The position numbers and the translations under genes are program-made. Under the pieces are notes generated by a model, which was not told where the DNA came from, did not search any database, and saw nothing but the letters and a program-made list of their open reading frames with translations. This document shows, piece after piece, positions 19,256 through 34,376 of a stretch of 64,000 bases of DNA. This DNA is from Siphonodentalium dalli (Eukaryota > Mollusca > Scaphopoda > Gadilida > Siphonodentaliidae): the NCBI GenBank assembly GCA_032622095.1, contig CP136063.1, forward strand, positions 85,101,980 through 85,165,979, written 5' to 3'. Every line of letters starts with the position of its first letter. Within the stretch, counting starts at the first letter, position 1.

Positions 19256-22200
19256 AAAGATATAAAATTCAGAAACAGCCCAACCTAGCAGGCTGCTCCA
19301 CCAAAGAAGGTGTGATATGAAACAAAGAGAAATTACAACAAAGAGAAATTACAACAGCGCGACACCTATTTTCAGCGATAAAGGAATTATCCGCACAAGA
19401 CATTGCCTGACAATCGAAACAATATCCAATTATAACACTTCTGACATTAAAATTTCGGTATTTATTTTGACCCTCGTATATTCTGGAAATTAGAATAGAG
19501 TTATACTTCGTTTGGTGACGAATAAGCGAGATCAAGGAAACAGGGAGCTAAATGTGTTCTAGAGTCCGGGAGCGAGTACACCGTGGAATGCTAAAGGTGA
19601 AGGTAACTGAAGAATGACCTTCACCTGATACATGCGACACGTTATTAAAGGATGGCATCTCGCTTATTTGATTTGTACATCATATCTAAATCATTTAAAC
19701 TGGTGAATGAATGGGGGAATGGCCGGATTTGTGTGAGCCGGAAATTTATTTAACTAGCTGCTGTAGTTCTGGGTTTTTCCAGATCAAATTTGGCTGTGGG
19801 ATAGCCCTGTCGTACACTTTGGGGATTTATTTTAAAACGTAAACACATGACCTATGATTTTTCTTGCATTTTCGTGATCAACTGGTGTCAATCTAACTGG
19901 GTAAACATCACTGGTATAGCGGATTAAGGCAAATTTTCAAGACAATTGTTCAAATTGTGACTAAAGCATGAAACTTTGCACATATGTAGATATACATATA
20001 CTTATTGGTATTAGATATGGAGCCACGCTGAAATTTCAATTTACCCCTCTTTTAAGGGGTTTTCAGAATTTAAAGAGCGTTTCATGATTATATAACTTGT
20101 TAAACGTCGCAAATAATCTTACCATGAAATATGCTATTTAAAATTAGGTATATACAATAAGCATGACTCTGAGAGATATAATGCCACATTTTTATGGTAA
20201 AATTGGAGCTCCCCGTCCAAGATGGCCATCGAAATGGCAACTGAAAGAGGACATTTTACGTTTTTTACTAATATCTTCTAGATCAGGTTCTGCTGTATGG
20301 AACTGGTTCGGAAATGTGACTTTATTTTGAATTTTTCGTGTTAGTGATCATTGGAGCAATGAAATATGCCATTTGAATTATCCCAGTCCCTTCTGATCAC
20401 TCAATAATTAGATTATACACAACTCCGTATGAAATTTCACCAAAAATCAACGTTAGAATTCTAGTCAATTTTTAACAAGAAATTGAGAGAACTGTGCAAA
20501 TTAAGTGAGGCATACAAATACTTATGAATATTTGAACTCAATGGAACAAAAATTGTCACTTTGTCTGAAAACTGATGGCTGTCAAAATGGCGGCCAAAAC
20601 CTGAAAATTTGTAAATATTGCCCCATCATGCCATGTAATCGCTTATAAGTTGTGATTGACAAATGCAATTGGCTATGCTGTCTTATATACATTGAATATT
20701 CTCACATCTATGATGCACATTGGTTAGTTTAGTTATATAAATGTAACCATTGACATTACCAGAATTATTGGACTTTTATATCACAACTTGACATAAAAAT
20801 CGGCCAAATTTATTTACTTTTCAGGTTTGGACCAATTATTCAAGTATATGGAACTATCTTTGGTATCAATGATGTTTTTGATCTGTCTTAAATTCGTCAC
20901 ACTAATGTGTTTTTAGACAACATTACTCAAGACGGCTTCCAAAATGGCAACCACATTTGGTAAAAAAAATTCACGTATTCCGAGCAGTATTCTCGGTTCC
21001 CAAGAGTTAGCCAATTGTAACTCACTTGGTTGTAAACCATGTTGCTTACTCCACTGACGACTACATGTTTCATTCTCGTTGTTTGTGTACCTTCTGAGGC
21101 GGCATTCATTTTAAATGATGTACTGCAGTATGGAGTTTACCAAAAATGTCTTTTGGGACTCTATCTATATTTTTGATCAGAAATGGGCAGAACGTCTAAA
21201 CGGAACTGAGTGAAACCATATTATGTGGCTACTCTCGACCATTAGCATAAAATCAATTTAATATATGGTGTATATCAAAATGGCAGCCAGTGAGTGAATG
21301 TGTGGTCATAGATGAGGTGAATAGTTCAATGGAGTTATTGTATGGTCATTATTGGTGCGAAGCAGTAGCCTATAAGCATGGTGTGTGTGTGTGGGGGTAT
21401 ATTAGCTGTATGTTCACCTGTGTGTTGTTTATGTATATATAGAGTGACTGTATGGTTATGCGTGGGATATGCATGCGTACCTTGGATGACTATTGTCATG
21501 GATGGGTGTATATGTATACATATGTTGACTGCATGATCATGTGTGGGACTGTGGGTGTATGAATAAATATCGAGTTGTTGTATGCTTATTATGTGCAACG
21601 AATGTAGGTGTACACGGAACGACTGTACGGTCATGATTGTTGAAGTGTATATTAATACCTGGATCATAGATGGATGGTCATTGACGGCGTGTGGGTATAT
21701 ATGAAGTGCCCTTGTTGTCATGGTCGTATATGTGATGTATATGCAACTCTCCCGTGGCTGTATTATCATTGGTGGAAGTATACATAGACGTATGATCATG
21801 GATGGTGAGTATAGATGGTGAGTGATCATGGTGAGTATAGATGGTGAGTGATCATGGATGGTGAGTATAGATCGAATGGCTGAATTGTCATGGGCGAGGT
21901 GTATATATGCAAATATGGAGTGTACGAATGGTCGTGCGGTGTATTGGTATATCCATTGGTTAGGTGTATATGTATACCCGGATTGACTATGGTCATGAGT
22001 GGGGTTTATGTGTATACCTTGAGTGGGTATATGGTCATGTATGTGAAGAAAAGGTATACAGGGCGTGGTTCTGATTACCACTTCACAATCATATGAAACC
22101 CGCGTATCATGTAGAAGGGTGGGGGCTGACACACTCTTTACTTTTTATCACAAACTGGCCGCGGGGATGGAAAATATGGCTATTTTTTTTATACCACACT

Positions 22201-22399
22201 ATAGATTGAAAATCCTTTTTTTTTAAATGTTTCTCGTATGTTTTTTTTTCAAAGTTGCAATTAAAACGTGTCTTCGAATCAAAATGCTTTTCATAGAAAT
22301 GTTTGTTGCTGGAAGTGTCGGAAAGAGATACAGATCATCTAGTTTTGACCAAAGTTATAACAACCCTACTCCCTGTCATCACGTCACTGTGTATAATTA

Positions 22400-22683
22400 G
22401 CACCTGCTGGCACCTTGCAAGCAGTCACAGACGAGTTTCAGGCACCTGTCGGGAACGCCGCGCACCTTGCAGACAGTGGACAGCGGACAGTCAGTCAGTA
22501 AGTCGGGACCACTCGTCCTCCTATGGCTGCGAACCCATCCAGTGAAAGTCCCTTCAGGTGGGGAAAACCACCATCGGGGACGTATTACACCACATGGGCT
22601 CGACCAAAGCATAGCGACCCTGTTCACCGCCAGCGGGGAACAGATACTACACTTTGATCTTAGCCAAAAGGCCGAGAAGCGAT
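22400..22683 (-). pseudogene. U2-headed chimeric element (copy 4)
   Basis: U2 match at 22638-22683; same body variant as copy 3. Confidence 0.8.
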
Positions 22684-23034
22684 TATTGCTGTATATGCCT
22701 AATTTTAAATCGCACATTTCATGGTAAGATTAATTCCGACATTTAATAAATTATATAATCACGAAACGCTCTTTAACTTCGGAAAAAAAAACCTAAAAGA
22801 GGGGTTAAAGTGAAATTTCAGCGTGGCTCCATATCTAATATCAATTGGTATGTCAATATGTACATATGCTTTAGTGACGAAGTGAACAATTCTATTACTA
22901 ATCTACTCCACTATATTGGTTATCGCTAACCAGCTAGATTAACGTCTTAATTCGTTTAATCGTTTTATTAAAATTCAAGCCCCACAAACAAATTGAATTT
23001 TAATAGATATAATTATATTTTGTTGTATTAATAG

Positions 23035-23150
23035 TACCCCGGTTAAGGGGAGAGAAAAATAGCCATAAGGCTCATTGCAGGGTTCCTCCGCACGGAAATC
23101 TTTAGTAAAAGGCGAAAGATTTATTCGTGTTTGAGGAGAAACCAGAGCTA
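23035..23150 (-). ncRNA. U5 snRNA (copy 4)
   Basis: Identical to copy 3, including the GGAACCCTG variant. Confidence 0.93.
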
Positions 23151-26100
23151 AAAGATATAAAATTCAGAAACAGCCCAACCTAGCAGGCTGCTCCACCAAA
23201 GAAGGTGTGATATGAAACAAAGAGAAATTACAACAAAGAGAAATTACAACAGCGCGACACCTATTTTCAGCGATAAAGGAATTATCCGCACAAGACATTG
23301 CCTGACAATCGAAACAATATCCAATTATAACACTTCTGACATTAAAATTTCGGTATTTATTTTGACCCTCGTATATTCTGGAAATTAGAATAGAGTTATA
23401 CTTCGTTTGGTGACGAATAAGCGAGATCAAGGAAACAGGGAGCTAAATGTGTTCTAGAGTCCGGGAGCGAGTACACCGTGGAATGCTAAAGGTGAAGGTA
23501 ACTGAAGAATGACCTTCACCTGATACATGCGACACGTTATTAAAGGATGGCATCTCGCTTATTTGATTTGTACATCATATCTAAATCATTTAAACTGGTG
23601 AATGAATGGGGGAATGGCCGGATTTGTGTGAGCCGGAAATTTATTTAACTAGCTGCTGTAGTTCTGGGTTTTTCCAGATCAAATTTGGCTGTGGGATAGC
23701 CCTGTCGTACACTTTGGGGATTTATTTTAAAACGTAAACACATGACCTATGATTTTTCTTGCATTTTCGTGATCAACTGGTGTCAATCTAACTGGGTAAA
23801 CATCACTGGTATAGCGGATTAAGGCAAATTTTCAAGACAATTGTTCAAATTGTGACTAAAGCATGAAACTTTGCACATATGTAGATATACATATACTTAT
23901 TGGTATTAGATATGGAGCCACGCTGAAATTTCAATTTACCCCTCTTTTAAGGGGTTTTCAGAATTTAAAGAGCGTTTCATGATTATATAACTTGTTAAAC
24001 GTCGCAAATAATCTTACCATGAAATGTGCTATTTAAAATTAGGTATATACAATAAGCATGACTCTGAGAGATATAATGCCACATTTTTATGGTAAAATTG
24101 GAGCTCCCCGTCCAAGATGGCCATCGAAATGGCAACTGAAAGAGGACATTTTACGTTTTTTACTAATATCTTCTAGATCAGGTTCTGCTGTATGGAACTG
24201 GTTCGGAAATGTGACTTTATTTTGAATTTTTCGTGTTAGTGATCATTGGAGCAATGAAATATGCCATTTGAATTATCCCAGTCCCTTCTGATCACTCAAT
24301 AATTAGATTATACACAACTCCGTATGAAATTTCACCAAAAATCAACGTTAGAATTCTAGTCAATTTTTAACAAGAAATTGAGAGAACTGTGCAAATTAAG
24401 TGAGGCATACAAATACTTATGAATATTTGAACTCAATGGAACAAAAATTGTCACTTTGTCTGAAAACTGATGGCTGTCAAAATGGCGGCCAAAACCTGAA
24501 AATTTGTAAATATTGCCCCATCATGCCATGTAATCGCTTATAAGTTGTGATTGACAAATGCAATTGGCTATGCTGTCTTATATACATTGAATATTCTCAC
24601 ATCTATGATGCACATTGGTTAGTTTAGTTATATAAATGTAACCATTGACATTACCAGAATTATTGGACTTTTATATCACAACTTGACATAAAAATCGGCC
24701 AAATTTATTTACTTTTCAGGTTTGGACCAATTATTCAAGTATATGGAACTATCTTTGGTATCAATGATGTTTTTGATCTGTCTTAAATTCGTCACACTAA
24801 TGTGTTTTTAGACAACATTACTCAAGACGGCTTCCAAAATGGCAACCACATTTGGTAAAAAAAATTCACGTATTCCGAGCAGTATTCTCGGTTCCCAAGA
24901 GTTAGCCAATTGTAACTCACTTGGTTGTAAACCATGTTGCTTACTCCACTGACGACTACATGTTTCATTCTCGTTGTTTGTGTACCTTCTGAGGCGGCAT
25001 TCATTTTAAATGATGTACTGCAGTATGGAGTTTACCAAAAATGTCTTTTGGGACTCTATCTATATTTTTGATCAGAAATGGGCAGAACGTCTAAACGGAA
25101 CTGAGTGAAACCATATTATGTGGCTACTCTCGCGACCATTAGCATAAAATCAATTTAATATATGGTGTATATCAAAATGGCAGCCAGTGAGTGAATGTGT
25201 GGTCATAGATGAGGTGAATAGTTCAATGGAGTTATTGTATGGTCATTATTGGTGCGAAGCAGTAGCCTATAAGCATGGTGTGTGTGTGTGGGGGTATATT
25301 AGCTGTATGTTCACCTGTGTGTTGTTTATGTATATATATAGAGTGACTGTATGGTTATGCGTGGGATATGCATGCGTACCTTGGATGACTATTGTCATGG
25401 ATGGGTGTATATGTATACATATGTTGACTGCATGATCATGTGTGGGGCTGTGGGTGTATGAATAAATATCGAGTTGTTGTATGCTTATTATGTGCAACGA
25501 ATGTAGGTGTACATGGAACGACTGTACGGTCATGATTGTTGAAGTGTATATTAATACCTGGATCATAGATGGATGGTCATTGACGGCGTGTGGGTATATA
25601 TGAAGTGCCCTTGTTGTCATGGTCGTATATGTGATGTATATGCAACTCTCCCGTGGCTGTATTATCATTGGTGGAAGTATACATAGACGTATGATCATGG
25701 ATGGTGAGTATAGATGGTGAGTGATCATGGTGAGTATAGATGGTGAGTGATCATGGATGGTGAGTATAGATCGAATGGCTGAATTGTCATGGGCGAGGTG
25801 TATATATGCAAATATGGAGTGTACGAATGGTCGTGCGGTGTATTGGTATATCCATTGGTTAGGTGTATATGTATACCCGGATTGACTATGGTCATGAGTG
25901 GGGTTTATGTGTATACCTTGAGTGGGTATATGGTCATGTATGTGAAGAAAAGGTATACAGGGCGTGGTTCTGATTACCACTTCACAATCATATGAAACCC
26001 GCGTATCATGTAGAAGGGTGGGGGCTGACACACTCTTTACTTTTTATCACAAACTGGCCGCGGGGATGGAAAATATGGCTATTTTTTTTATACCACACTA

Positions 26101-26298
26101 TAGATTGAAAATCCTTTTTTTTTAAATGTTTCTCGTATGGTTTTTTTTCAAAGTTGCAATTAAAACGTGTCTTCGAATCAAAATGCTTTTCATAGAAATG
26201 TTTGTTGCTGGAAGTGTCGGAAAGAGATACAGATCATCTAGTTTTGACCAAAGTTATAACAACCCTACTCCCTGTCATCACGTCACTGTGTATAATTA

Positions 26299-26582
26299 GC
26301 ACCTGCTGGCACCTTGCAAGCAGTCACAGACGAGTTGCAGGCACCTGTCGGGAACGCCGCGCACCTTGCAGACAGTGGACAGCGGACAGTCAGTCAGTAA
26401 GTCGGGACCACTCGTCCTCCTATGGCTGCGAACCCATCCAGTGAAAGTCCCTTCAGGTGGGGAAAACCACCATCGGGGGCGTATTACACCACATGGGCTC
26501 GACCAAAGCATAGCGACCCTGTTCACCGCCAGCGGGGAACAGATACTACACTTTGATCTTAGCCAAAAGGCCGAGAAGCGAT
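26299..26582 (-). pseudogene. U2-headed chimeric element (copy 5)
   Basis: U2 match at 26537-26582; subtype-B substitution in the body (GGGGGCG). Confidence 0.8.
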
Positions 26583-26934
26583 TATTGCTGTATATGCCTA
26601 ATTTTAAATCGCACATTTCATGGTAAGATTAATTCCGACATTTAATAAATTATATAATCACGAAACGCTCTTTAACTTCGGAAAAAAAAAACCTAAAAGA
26701 GGGGTTAAAGTGAAATTTCAGCGTGGCTCCATATCTAATATCAATTGGTATGTCAATATGTACATATGCTTTAGTGACGAAGTGAACAATTCTATTACTA
26801 ATCTACTCCACTATATTGGTTATCGCTAACCAGCTAGATTAACGTCTTAATTCGTTTAATCGTTTTATTAAAATTCAAGCCCCACAAACAAATTGAATTT
26901 TAATAGATATAATTATATTTTGTTGTATTAATAG

Positions 26935-27050
26935 TACCCCGGTTAAGGGGAGAGAAAAATAGCCATAAGGCTCATTGCAGTGTTCCTCCGCACGGAAATC
27001 TTTAGTAAAAGGCGAAAGATTTATTCGTGTTTGAGGAGAAACCAGAGCTA
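26935..27050 (-). ncRNA. U5 snRNA (copy 5)
   Basis: Same sequence as copy 1 as far as I can compare by eye. Confidence 0.95.
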
Positions 27051-30000
27051 AAAGATATAAAATTTAGAAACAGCCCAACCTAGCAGGCTGCTCCACCAAA
27101 GAAGGTGTGATATGAAACAAAGAGAAATTACAACAAAGAGAAATTACAACAGCGCGACACCTATTTTCAGCGATAAAGGAATTATCCGCACAAGACATTG
27201 CCTGACAATCGAAACAATATCCAATTATAACACTTCTGACATTAAAATTTCGGTATTTATTTTGACCCTCGTATATTCTGGAAATTAGAATAGAGTTATA
27301 CTTCGTTTGGTGACGAATAAGCGAGATCAAGGAAACAGGGAGCTAAATGTGTTCTAGAGTCCGGGAGCGAGTACACCGTGGAATGCTAAAGGTGAAGGTA
27401 ACTGAAGAATGACCTTCACCTGATACATGCGACACGTTATTAAAGGATGGCATCTCGCTTATTTGATTTGTACATCATATCTAAATCATTTAAACTGGTG
27501 AATGAATGGGGGAATGGCCGGATTTGTGTGAGCCGGAAATTTATTTAACTAGCTGCTGTAGTTCTGGGTTTTTCCAGATCAAATTTGGCTGTGGGATAGC
27601 CCTGTCGTACACTTTGGGGATTTATTTTAAAACGTAAACACATGACCTATGATTTTTCTTGCATTTTCGTGATCAACTGGTGTCAATCTAACTGGGTAAA
27701 CATCACTGGTATAGCGGATTAAGGCAAATTTTCAAGACAATTGTTCAAATTGTGACTAAAGCATGAAACTTTGCACATATGTAGATATACATATACTTAT
27801 TGGTATTAGATATGGAGCCACGCTGAAATTTCAATTTACCCCTCTTTTAAGGGGTTTTCAGAATTTAAAGAGCGTTTCATGATTATATAACTTGTTAAAC
27901 GTCGCAAATAATCTTACCATGAAATGTGCTATTTAAAATTAGGTATATACAATAAGCATGACTCTGAGAGATATAATGCCACATTTTTATGGTAAAATTG
28001 GAGCTCCCCGTCCAAGATGGCCATCGAAATGGCAACTGAAAGAGGACATTTTACGTTTTTTACTAATATCTTCTAGATCAGGTTCTGCTGTATGGAACTG
28101 GTTCGGAAATGTGACTTTATTTTGAATTTTTCGTGTTAGTGATCATTGGAGCAATGAAATATGCCATTTGAATTATCCCAGTCCCTTCTGATCACTCAAT
28201 AATTAGATTATACACAACTCCGTATGAAATTTCACCAAAAATCAACGTTAGAATTCTAGTCAATTTTTAACAAGAAATTGAGAGAACTGTGCAAATTAAG
28301 TGAGGCATACAAATACTTATGAATATTTGAACTCAATGGAACAAAAATTGTCACTTTGTCTGAAAACTGATGGCTGTCAAAATGGCGGCCAAAACCTGAA
28401 AATTTGTAAATATTGCCCCATCATGCCATGTAATCGCTTATAAGTTGTGATTGACAAATGCAATTGGCTATGCTGTCTTATATACATTGAATATTCTCAC
28501 ATCTATGATGCACATTGGTTAGTTTAGTTATATAAATGTAACCATTGACATTACCAGAATTATTGGACTTTTATATCACAACTTGACATAAAAATCGGCC
28601 AAATTTATTTACTTTTCAGGTTTGGACCAATTATTCAAGTATATGGAACTATCTTTGGTATCAATGATGTTTTTGATCTGTCTTAAATTCGTCACACTAA
28701 TGTGTTTTTAGACAACATTACTCAAGACGGCTTCCAAAATGGCAACCACATTTGGTAAAAAAAATTCACGTATTCCGAGCAGTATTCTCGGTTCCCAAGA
28801 GTTAGCCAATTGTAACTCACTTGGTTGTAAACCATGTTGCTTACTCCACTGACGACTACATGTTTCATTCTCGTTGTTTGTGTACCTTCTGAGGCGGCAT
28901 TCATTTTAAATGATGTACTGCAGTATGGAGTTTACCAAAAATGTCTTTTGGGACTCTATCTATATTTTTGATCAGAAATGGGCAGAACGTCTAAACGGAA
29001 CTGAGTGAAACCATATTATGTGGCTACTCTCGACCATTAGCATAAAATCAATTTAATATATGGTGTATATCAAAATGGCAGCCAGTGAGTGAATGTGTGG
29101 TCATAGATGAGGTGAATAGTTCAATGGAGTTATTGTATGGTCATTATTGGTGCGAAGCAGTAGCCTATAAGCATGGTGTGTGTGTGTGGGGGTATATTAG
29201 CTGTATGTTCACCTGTGTGTTGTTTATGTATATATATAGAGTGACTGTATGGTTATGCGTGGGATATGCATGCGTACCTTGGATGACTATTGTCATGGAT
29301 GGGTGTATATGTATACATATGTTGACTGCATGATCATGTGTGGGGCTGTGGGTGTATGAATAAATATCGAGTTGTTGTATGCTTATTATGTGCAACGAAT
29401 GTAGGTGTACATGGAACGACTGTACGGTCATGATTGTTGAAGTGTATATTAATACCTGGATCATAGATGGATGGTCATTGACGGCGTGTGGGTATATATG
29501 AAGTGCCCTTGTTGTCATGGTCGTATATGTGATGTATATGCAACTCTCCCGTGGCTGTATTATCATTGGTGGAAGTATACATAGACGTATGATCATGGAT
29601 GGTGAGTATAGATGGTGAGTGATCATGGTGAGTATAGATGGTGAGTGATCATGGATGGTGAGTATAGATCGAATGGCTGAATTGTCATGGGCGAGGTGTA
29701 TATATGCAAATATGGAGTGTACGAATGGTCGTGCGGTGTATTGGTATATCCATTGGTTAGGTGTATATGTATACCCGGATTGACTATGGTCATGAGTGGG
29801 GTTTATGTGTATACCTTGAGTGGGTATATGGTCATGTATGTGAAGAAAAGGTATACAGGGCGTGGTTCTGATTACCACTTCACAATCATATGAAACCCGC
29901 GTATCATGTAGAAGGGTGGGGGCTGACACACTCTTTACTTTTTATCACAAACTGGCCGCGGGGATGGAAAATATGGCTATTTTTTTTATACCACACTATA

Positions 30001-30196
30001 GATTGAAAATCCTTTTTTTTTAAATGTTTCTCGTATGGTTTTTTTTCAAAGTTGCAATTAAAACGTGTCTTCGAATCAAAATGCTTTTCATAGAAATGTT
30101 TGTTGCTGGAAGTGTCGGAAAGAGATACAGATCATCTAGTTTTGACCAAAGTTATAACAACCCTACTCCCTGTCATCACGTCACTGTGTATAATTA

Positions 30197-30480
30197 GCAC
30201 CTGCTGGCACCTTGCAAGCAGTCACAGACGAGTTGCAGGCACCTGTCGGGAACGCCGCGCACCTTGCAGACAGTGGACAGCGGACAGTCAGTCAGTAAGT
30301 CGGGACCACTCGTCCTCCTATGGCTGCGAACCCATCCAGTGAAAGTCCCTTCAGGTGGGGAAAACCACCATCGGGGGCGTATTACACCACATGGGCTCGA
30401 CCAAAGCATAGCGACCCTGTTCACCGCCAGCGGGGAACAGATACTACACTTTGATCTTAGCCAAAAGGCCGAGAAGCGAT
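30197..30480 (-). pseudogene. U2-headed chimeric element (copy 6)
   Basis: U2 match at 30435-30480. Confidence 0.8.
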
Positions 30481-30832
30481 TATTGCTGTATATGCCTAAT
30501 TTTAAATCGCACATTTCATGGTAAGATTAATTCCGACATTTAATAAATTATATAATCACGAAACGCTCTTTAACTTCGGAAAAAAAAAACCTAAAAGAGG
30601 GGTTAAAGTGAAATTTCAGCGTGGCTCCATATCTAATATCAATTGGTATGTCAATATGTACATATGCTTTAGTGACGAAGTGAACAATTCTATTACTAAT
30701 CTACTCCACTATATTGGTTATCGCTAACCAGCTAGATTAACGTCTTAATTCGTTTAATCGTTTTATTAAAATTCAAGCCCCACAAACAAATTGAATTTTA
30801 ATAGATATAATTATATTTTGTTGTATTAATAG

Positions 30833-30949
30833 TACCCCCGGTTAAGGGGAGAGAAAAATAGCCATAAGGCTCATTGCAGTGTTCCTCCGCACGGAAATCT
30901 TTAGTAAAAGGCGAAAGATTTATTCGTGTTTGAGGAGAAACCAGAGCTA
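30833..30949 (-). ncRNA. U5 snRNA (copy 6)
   Basis: One extra G at the 3' end of the terminal stem (plus strand ACCCCCGG), making it 117 nt; otherwise as copy 1. Confidence 0.93.
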
Positions 30950-33900
30950 AAAGATATAAAATTTAGAAACAGCCCAACCTAGCAGGCTGCTCCACCAAAG
31001 AAGGTGTGATATGAAACAAAGAGAAATTACAACAAAGAGAAATTACAACAGCGCGACACCTATTTTCAGCGATAAAGGAATTATCCGCACAAGACATTGC
31101 CTGACAATCGAAACAATATCCAATTATAACACTTCTGACATTAAAATTTCGGTATTTATTTTGACCCTCGTATATTCTGGAAATTAGAATAGAGTTATAC
31201 TTCGTTTGGTGACGAATAAGCGAGATCAAGGAAACAGGGAGCTAAATGTGTTCTAGAGTCCGGGAGCGAGTACACCGTGGAATGCTAAAGGTGAAGGTAA
31301 CTGAAGAATGACCTTCACCTGATACATGCGACACGTTATTAAAGGATGGCATCTCGCTTATTTGATTTGTACATCATATCTAAATCATTTAAACTGGTGA
31401 ATGAATGGGGGAATGGCCGGATTGTGTGAGCCGGAAATTTATTTAACTAGCTGCTGTAGTTCTGGGTTTTTCCAGATCAAATTTGGCTGTGGGATAGCCC
31501 TGTCGTACACTTTGGGGATTTATTTTAAAACGTAAACACATGACCTATGATTTTTCTTGCATTTTCGTGATCAACTGGTGTCAATCTAACTGGGTAAACA
31601 TCACTGGTATAGCGGATTAAGGCAAATTTTCAAGACAATTGTTCAAATTGTGACTAAAGCATGAAACTTTGCACATATGTAGATATACATATACTTATTG
31701 GTATTAGATATGGAGCCACGCTGAAATTTCAATTTACCCCTCTTTTAAGGGGTTTTCAGAATTTAAAGAGCGTTTCATGATTATATAACTTGTTAAACGT
31801 CGCAAATAATCTTACCATGAAATGTGCTATTTAAAATTAGGTATATACAATAAGCATGACTCTGAGAGATATAATGCCACATTTTTATGGTAAAATTGGA
31901 GCTCCCCGTCCAAGATGGCCATCGAAATGGCAACTGAAAGAGGACATTTTACGTTTTTTACTAATATCTTCTAGATCAGGTTCTGCTGTATGGAACTGGT
32001 TCGGAAATGTGACTTTATTTTGAATTTTTCGTGTTAGTGATCATTGGAGCAATGAAATATGCCATTTGAATTATCCCAGTCCCTTCTGATCACTCAATAA
32101 TTAGATTATACACAACTCCGTATGAAATTTCACCAAAAATCAACGTTAGAATTCTAGTCAATTTTTAACAAGAAATTGAGAGAACTGTGCAAATTAAGTG
32201 AGGCATACAAATACTTATGAATATTTGAACTCAATGGAACAAAAATTGTCACTTTGTCTGAAAACTGATGGCTGTCAAAATGGCGGCCAAAACCTGAAAA
32301 TTTGTAAATATTGCCCCATCATGCCATGTAATCGCTTATAAGTTGTGATTGACAAATGCAATTGGCTATGCTGTCTTATATACATTGAATATTCTCACAT
32401 CTATGATGCACATTGGTTAGTTTAGTTATATAAATGTAACCATTGACATTACCAGAATTATTGGACTTTTATATCACAACTTGACATAAAAATCGGCCAA
32501 ATTTATTTACTTTTCAGGTTTGGACCAATTATTCAAGTATATGGAACTATCTTTGGTATCAATGATGTTTTTGATCTGTCTTAAATTCGTCACACTAATG
32601 TGTTTTTAGACAACATTACTCAAGACGGCTTCCAAAATGGCAACCACATTTGGTAAAAAAAATTCACGTATTCCGAGCAGTATTCTCGGTTCCCAAGAGT
32701 TAGCCAATTGTAACTCACTTGGTTGTAAACCATGTTGCTTACTCCACTGACGACTACATGTTTCATTCTCGTTGTTTGTGTACCTTCTGAGGCGGCATTC
32801 ATTTTAAATGATGTACTGCAGTATGGAGTTTACCAAAAATGTCTTTTGGGACTCTATCTATATTTTTGATCAGAAATGGGCAGAACGTCTAAACGGAACT
32901 GAGTGAAACCATATTATGTGGCTACTCTCGCGACCATTAGCATAAAATCAATTTAATATATGGTGTATATCAAAATGGCAGCCAGTGAGTGAATGTGTGG
33001 TCATAGATGAGGTGAATAGTTCAATGGAGTTATTGTATGGTCATTATTGGTGCGAAGCAGTAGCCTATAAGCATGGTGTGTGTGTGTGGGGGTATATTAG
33101 CTGTATGTTCACCTGTGTGTTGTTTATGTATATATATAGAGTGACTGTATGGTTATGCGTGGGATATGCATGCGTACCTTGGATGACTATTGTCATGGAT
33201 GGGTGTATATGTATACATATGCTGCATGATCATGTGTGGGGCTGTGGGTGTATGAATAAATATCGAGTTGTTGTATGCTTATTATGTGCAACGAATGTAG
33301 GTGTACATGGAACGACTGTACGGTCATGATTGTTGAAGTGTATATTAATACCTGGATCATAGATGGATGGTCATTGACGGCGTGTGGGTATATATGAAGT
33401 GCCCTTGTTGTCATGGTCGTATATTGATGTATATGCAACTCTCCCGTGGCTGTATTATCATTGGTGGAAGTATACATAGACGTATGATCATGGATGGTGA
33501 GTATAGATGGTGAGTGATCATGGTGAGTATAGATGGTGAGTGATCATGGATGGTGAGTATAGATCGAATGGCTGAATTGTCATGGGCGAGGTGTATATAT
33601 GCAAATATGGAGTGTACGAATGGTCGTGCGGTGTATTGGTATATCCATTGGTTAGGTGTATATGTTAACCCGGATTGACTATGGTCATGAGTGGGGTTTT
33701 TGTGTATACCTTGAGTGGGTATATGGTCATGTATGTGAAGAAAAGGTATACAGGGCGTGGTTCTGATTACCACTTCACAATCATATGAAACCCGCGTATC
33801 ATGTAGAAGGGTGGGGGCTGACACACTCTTTACTTTATATCACAAACTGGCCGCGGGGATTGGAAAATATGGCTATTTTTTTTATACCACACTATAGATT

Positions 33901-34092
33901 GAAAATCCTTTTTTTTTAAATGTTTCTCGTATGGTTTTTTTTCAAAGTTGCAATTAAAACGTGTCTTCGAATCAAAATGCTTTTCATAGAAATGTTTGTT
34001 GCTGGAAGTGTCGGAAAGAGATACAGATCATCTAGTTTTGACCAAAGTTATAACAACCCTACTCCCTGTCATCACGTCACTGTGTATAATTA

Positions 34093-34376
34093 GCACCTGC
34101 TGGCACCTTGCAAGCAGTCACAGACGAGTTGCAGGCACCTGTCGGGAACGCCGCGCACCTTGCAGACAGTGGACAGCGGACAGTCAGTCAGTAAGTCGGG
34201 ACCACTCGTCCTCCTATGGCTGCGAACCCATCCAGTGAAAGTCCCTTCAGGTGGGGAAAACCACCATCGGGGGCGTATTACACCACATGGGCTCGACCAA
34301 AGCATAGCGACCCTGTTCACCGCCAGCGGGGAACAGATACTACACTTTGATCTTAGCCAAAAGGCCGAGAAGCGAT
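34093..34376 (-). pseudogene. U2-headed chimeric element (copy 7)
   Basis: U2 match at 34331-34376; unaffected by the nearby mutation cluster. Confidence 0.8.

Larger units (their letters stand above)
19256..23150. repeat. Array unit 4 (3895 bp)
   Basis: Near-identical to unit 3, with the same two private changes. Confidence 0.97.
23151..27050. repeat. Array unit 5 (3900 bp)
   Basis: First unit of subtype B: CGGGGGCGTA in the U2-headed element, an extra TA in the minisatellite TATATATATAG, GTGGGGCTGTGG, and a longer A run before CCTAAAAG. Minisatellite about 25190-26025. Confidence 0.97.
27051..30949. repeat. Array unit 6 (3899 bp)
   Basis: Subtype B throughout. Minisatellite about 29090-29920. 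Confidence 0.97.
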
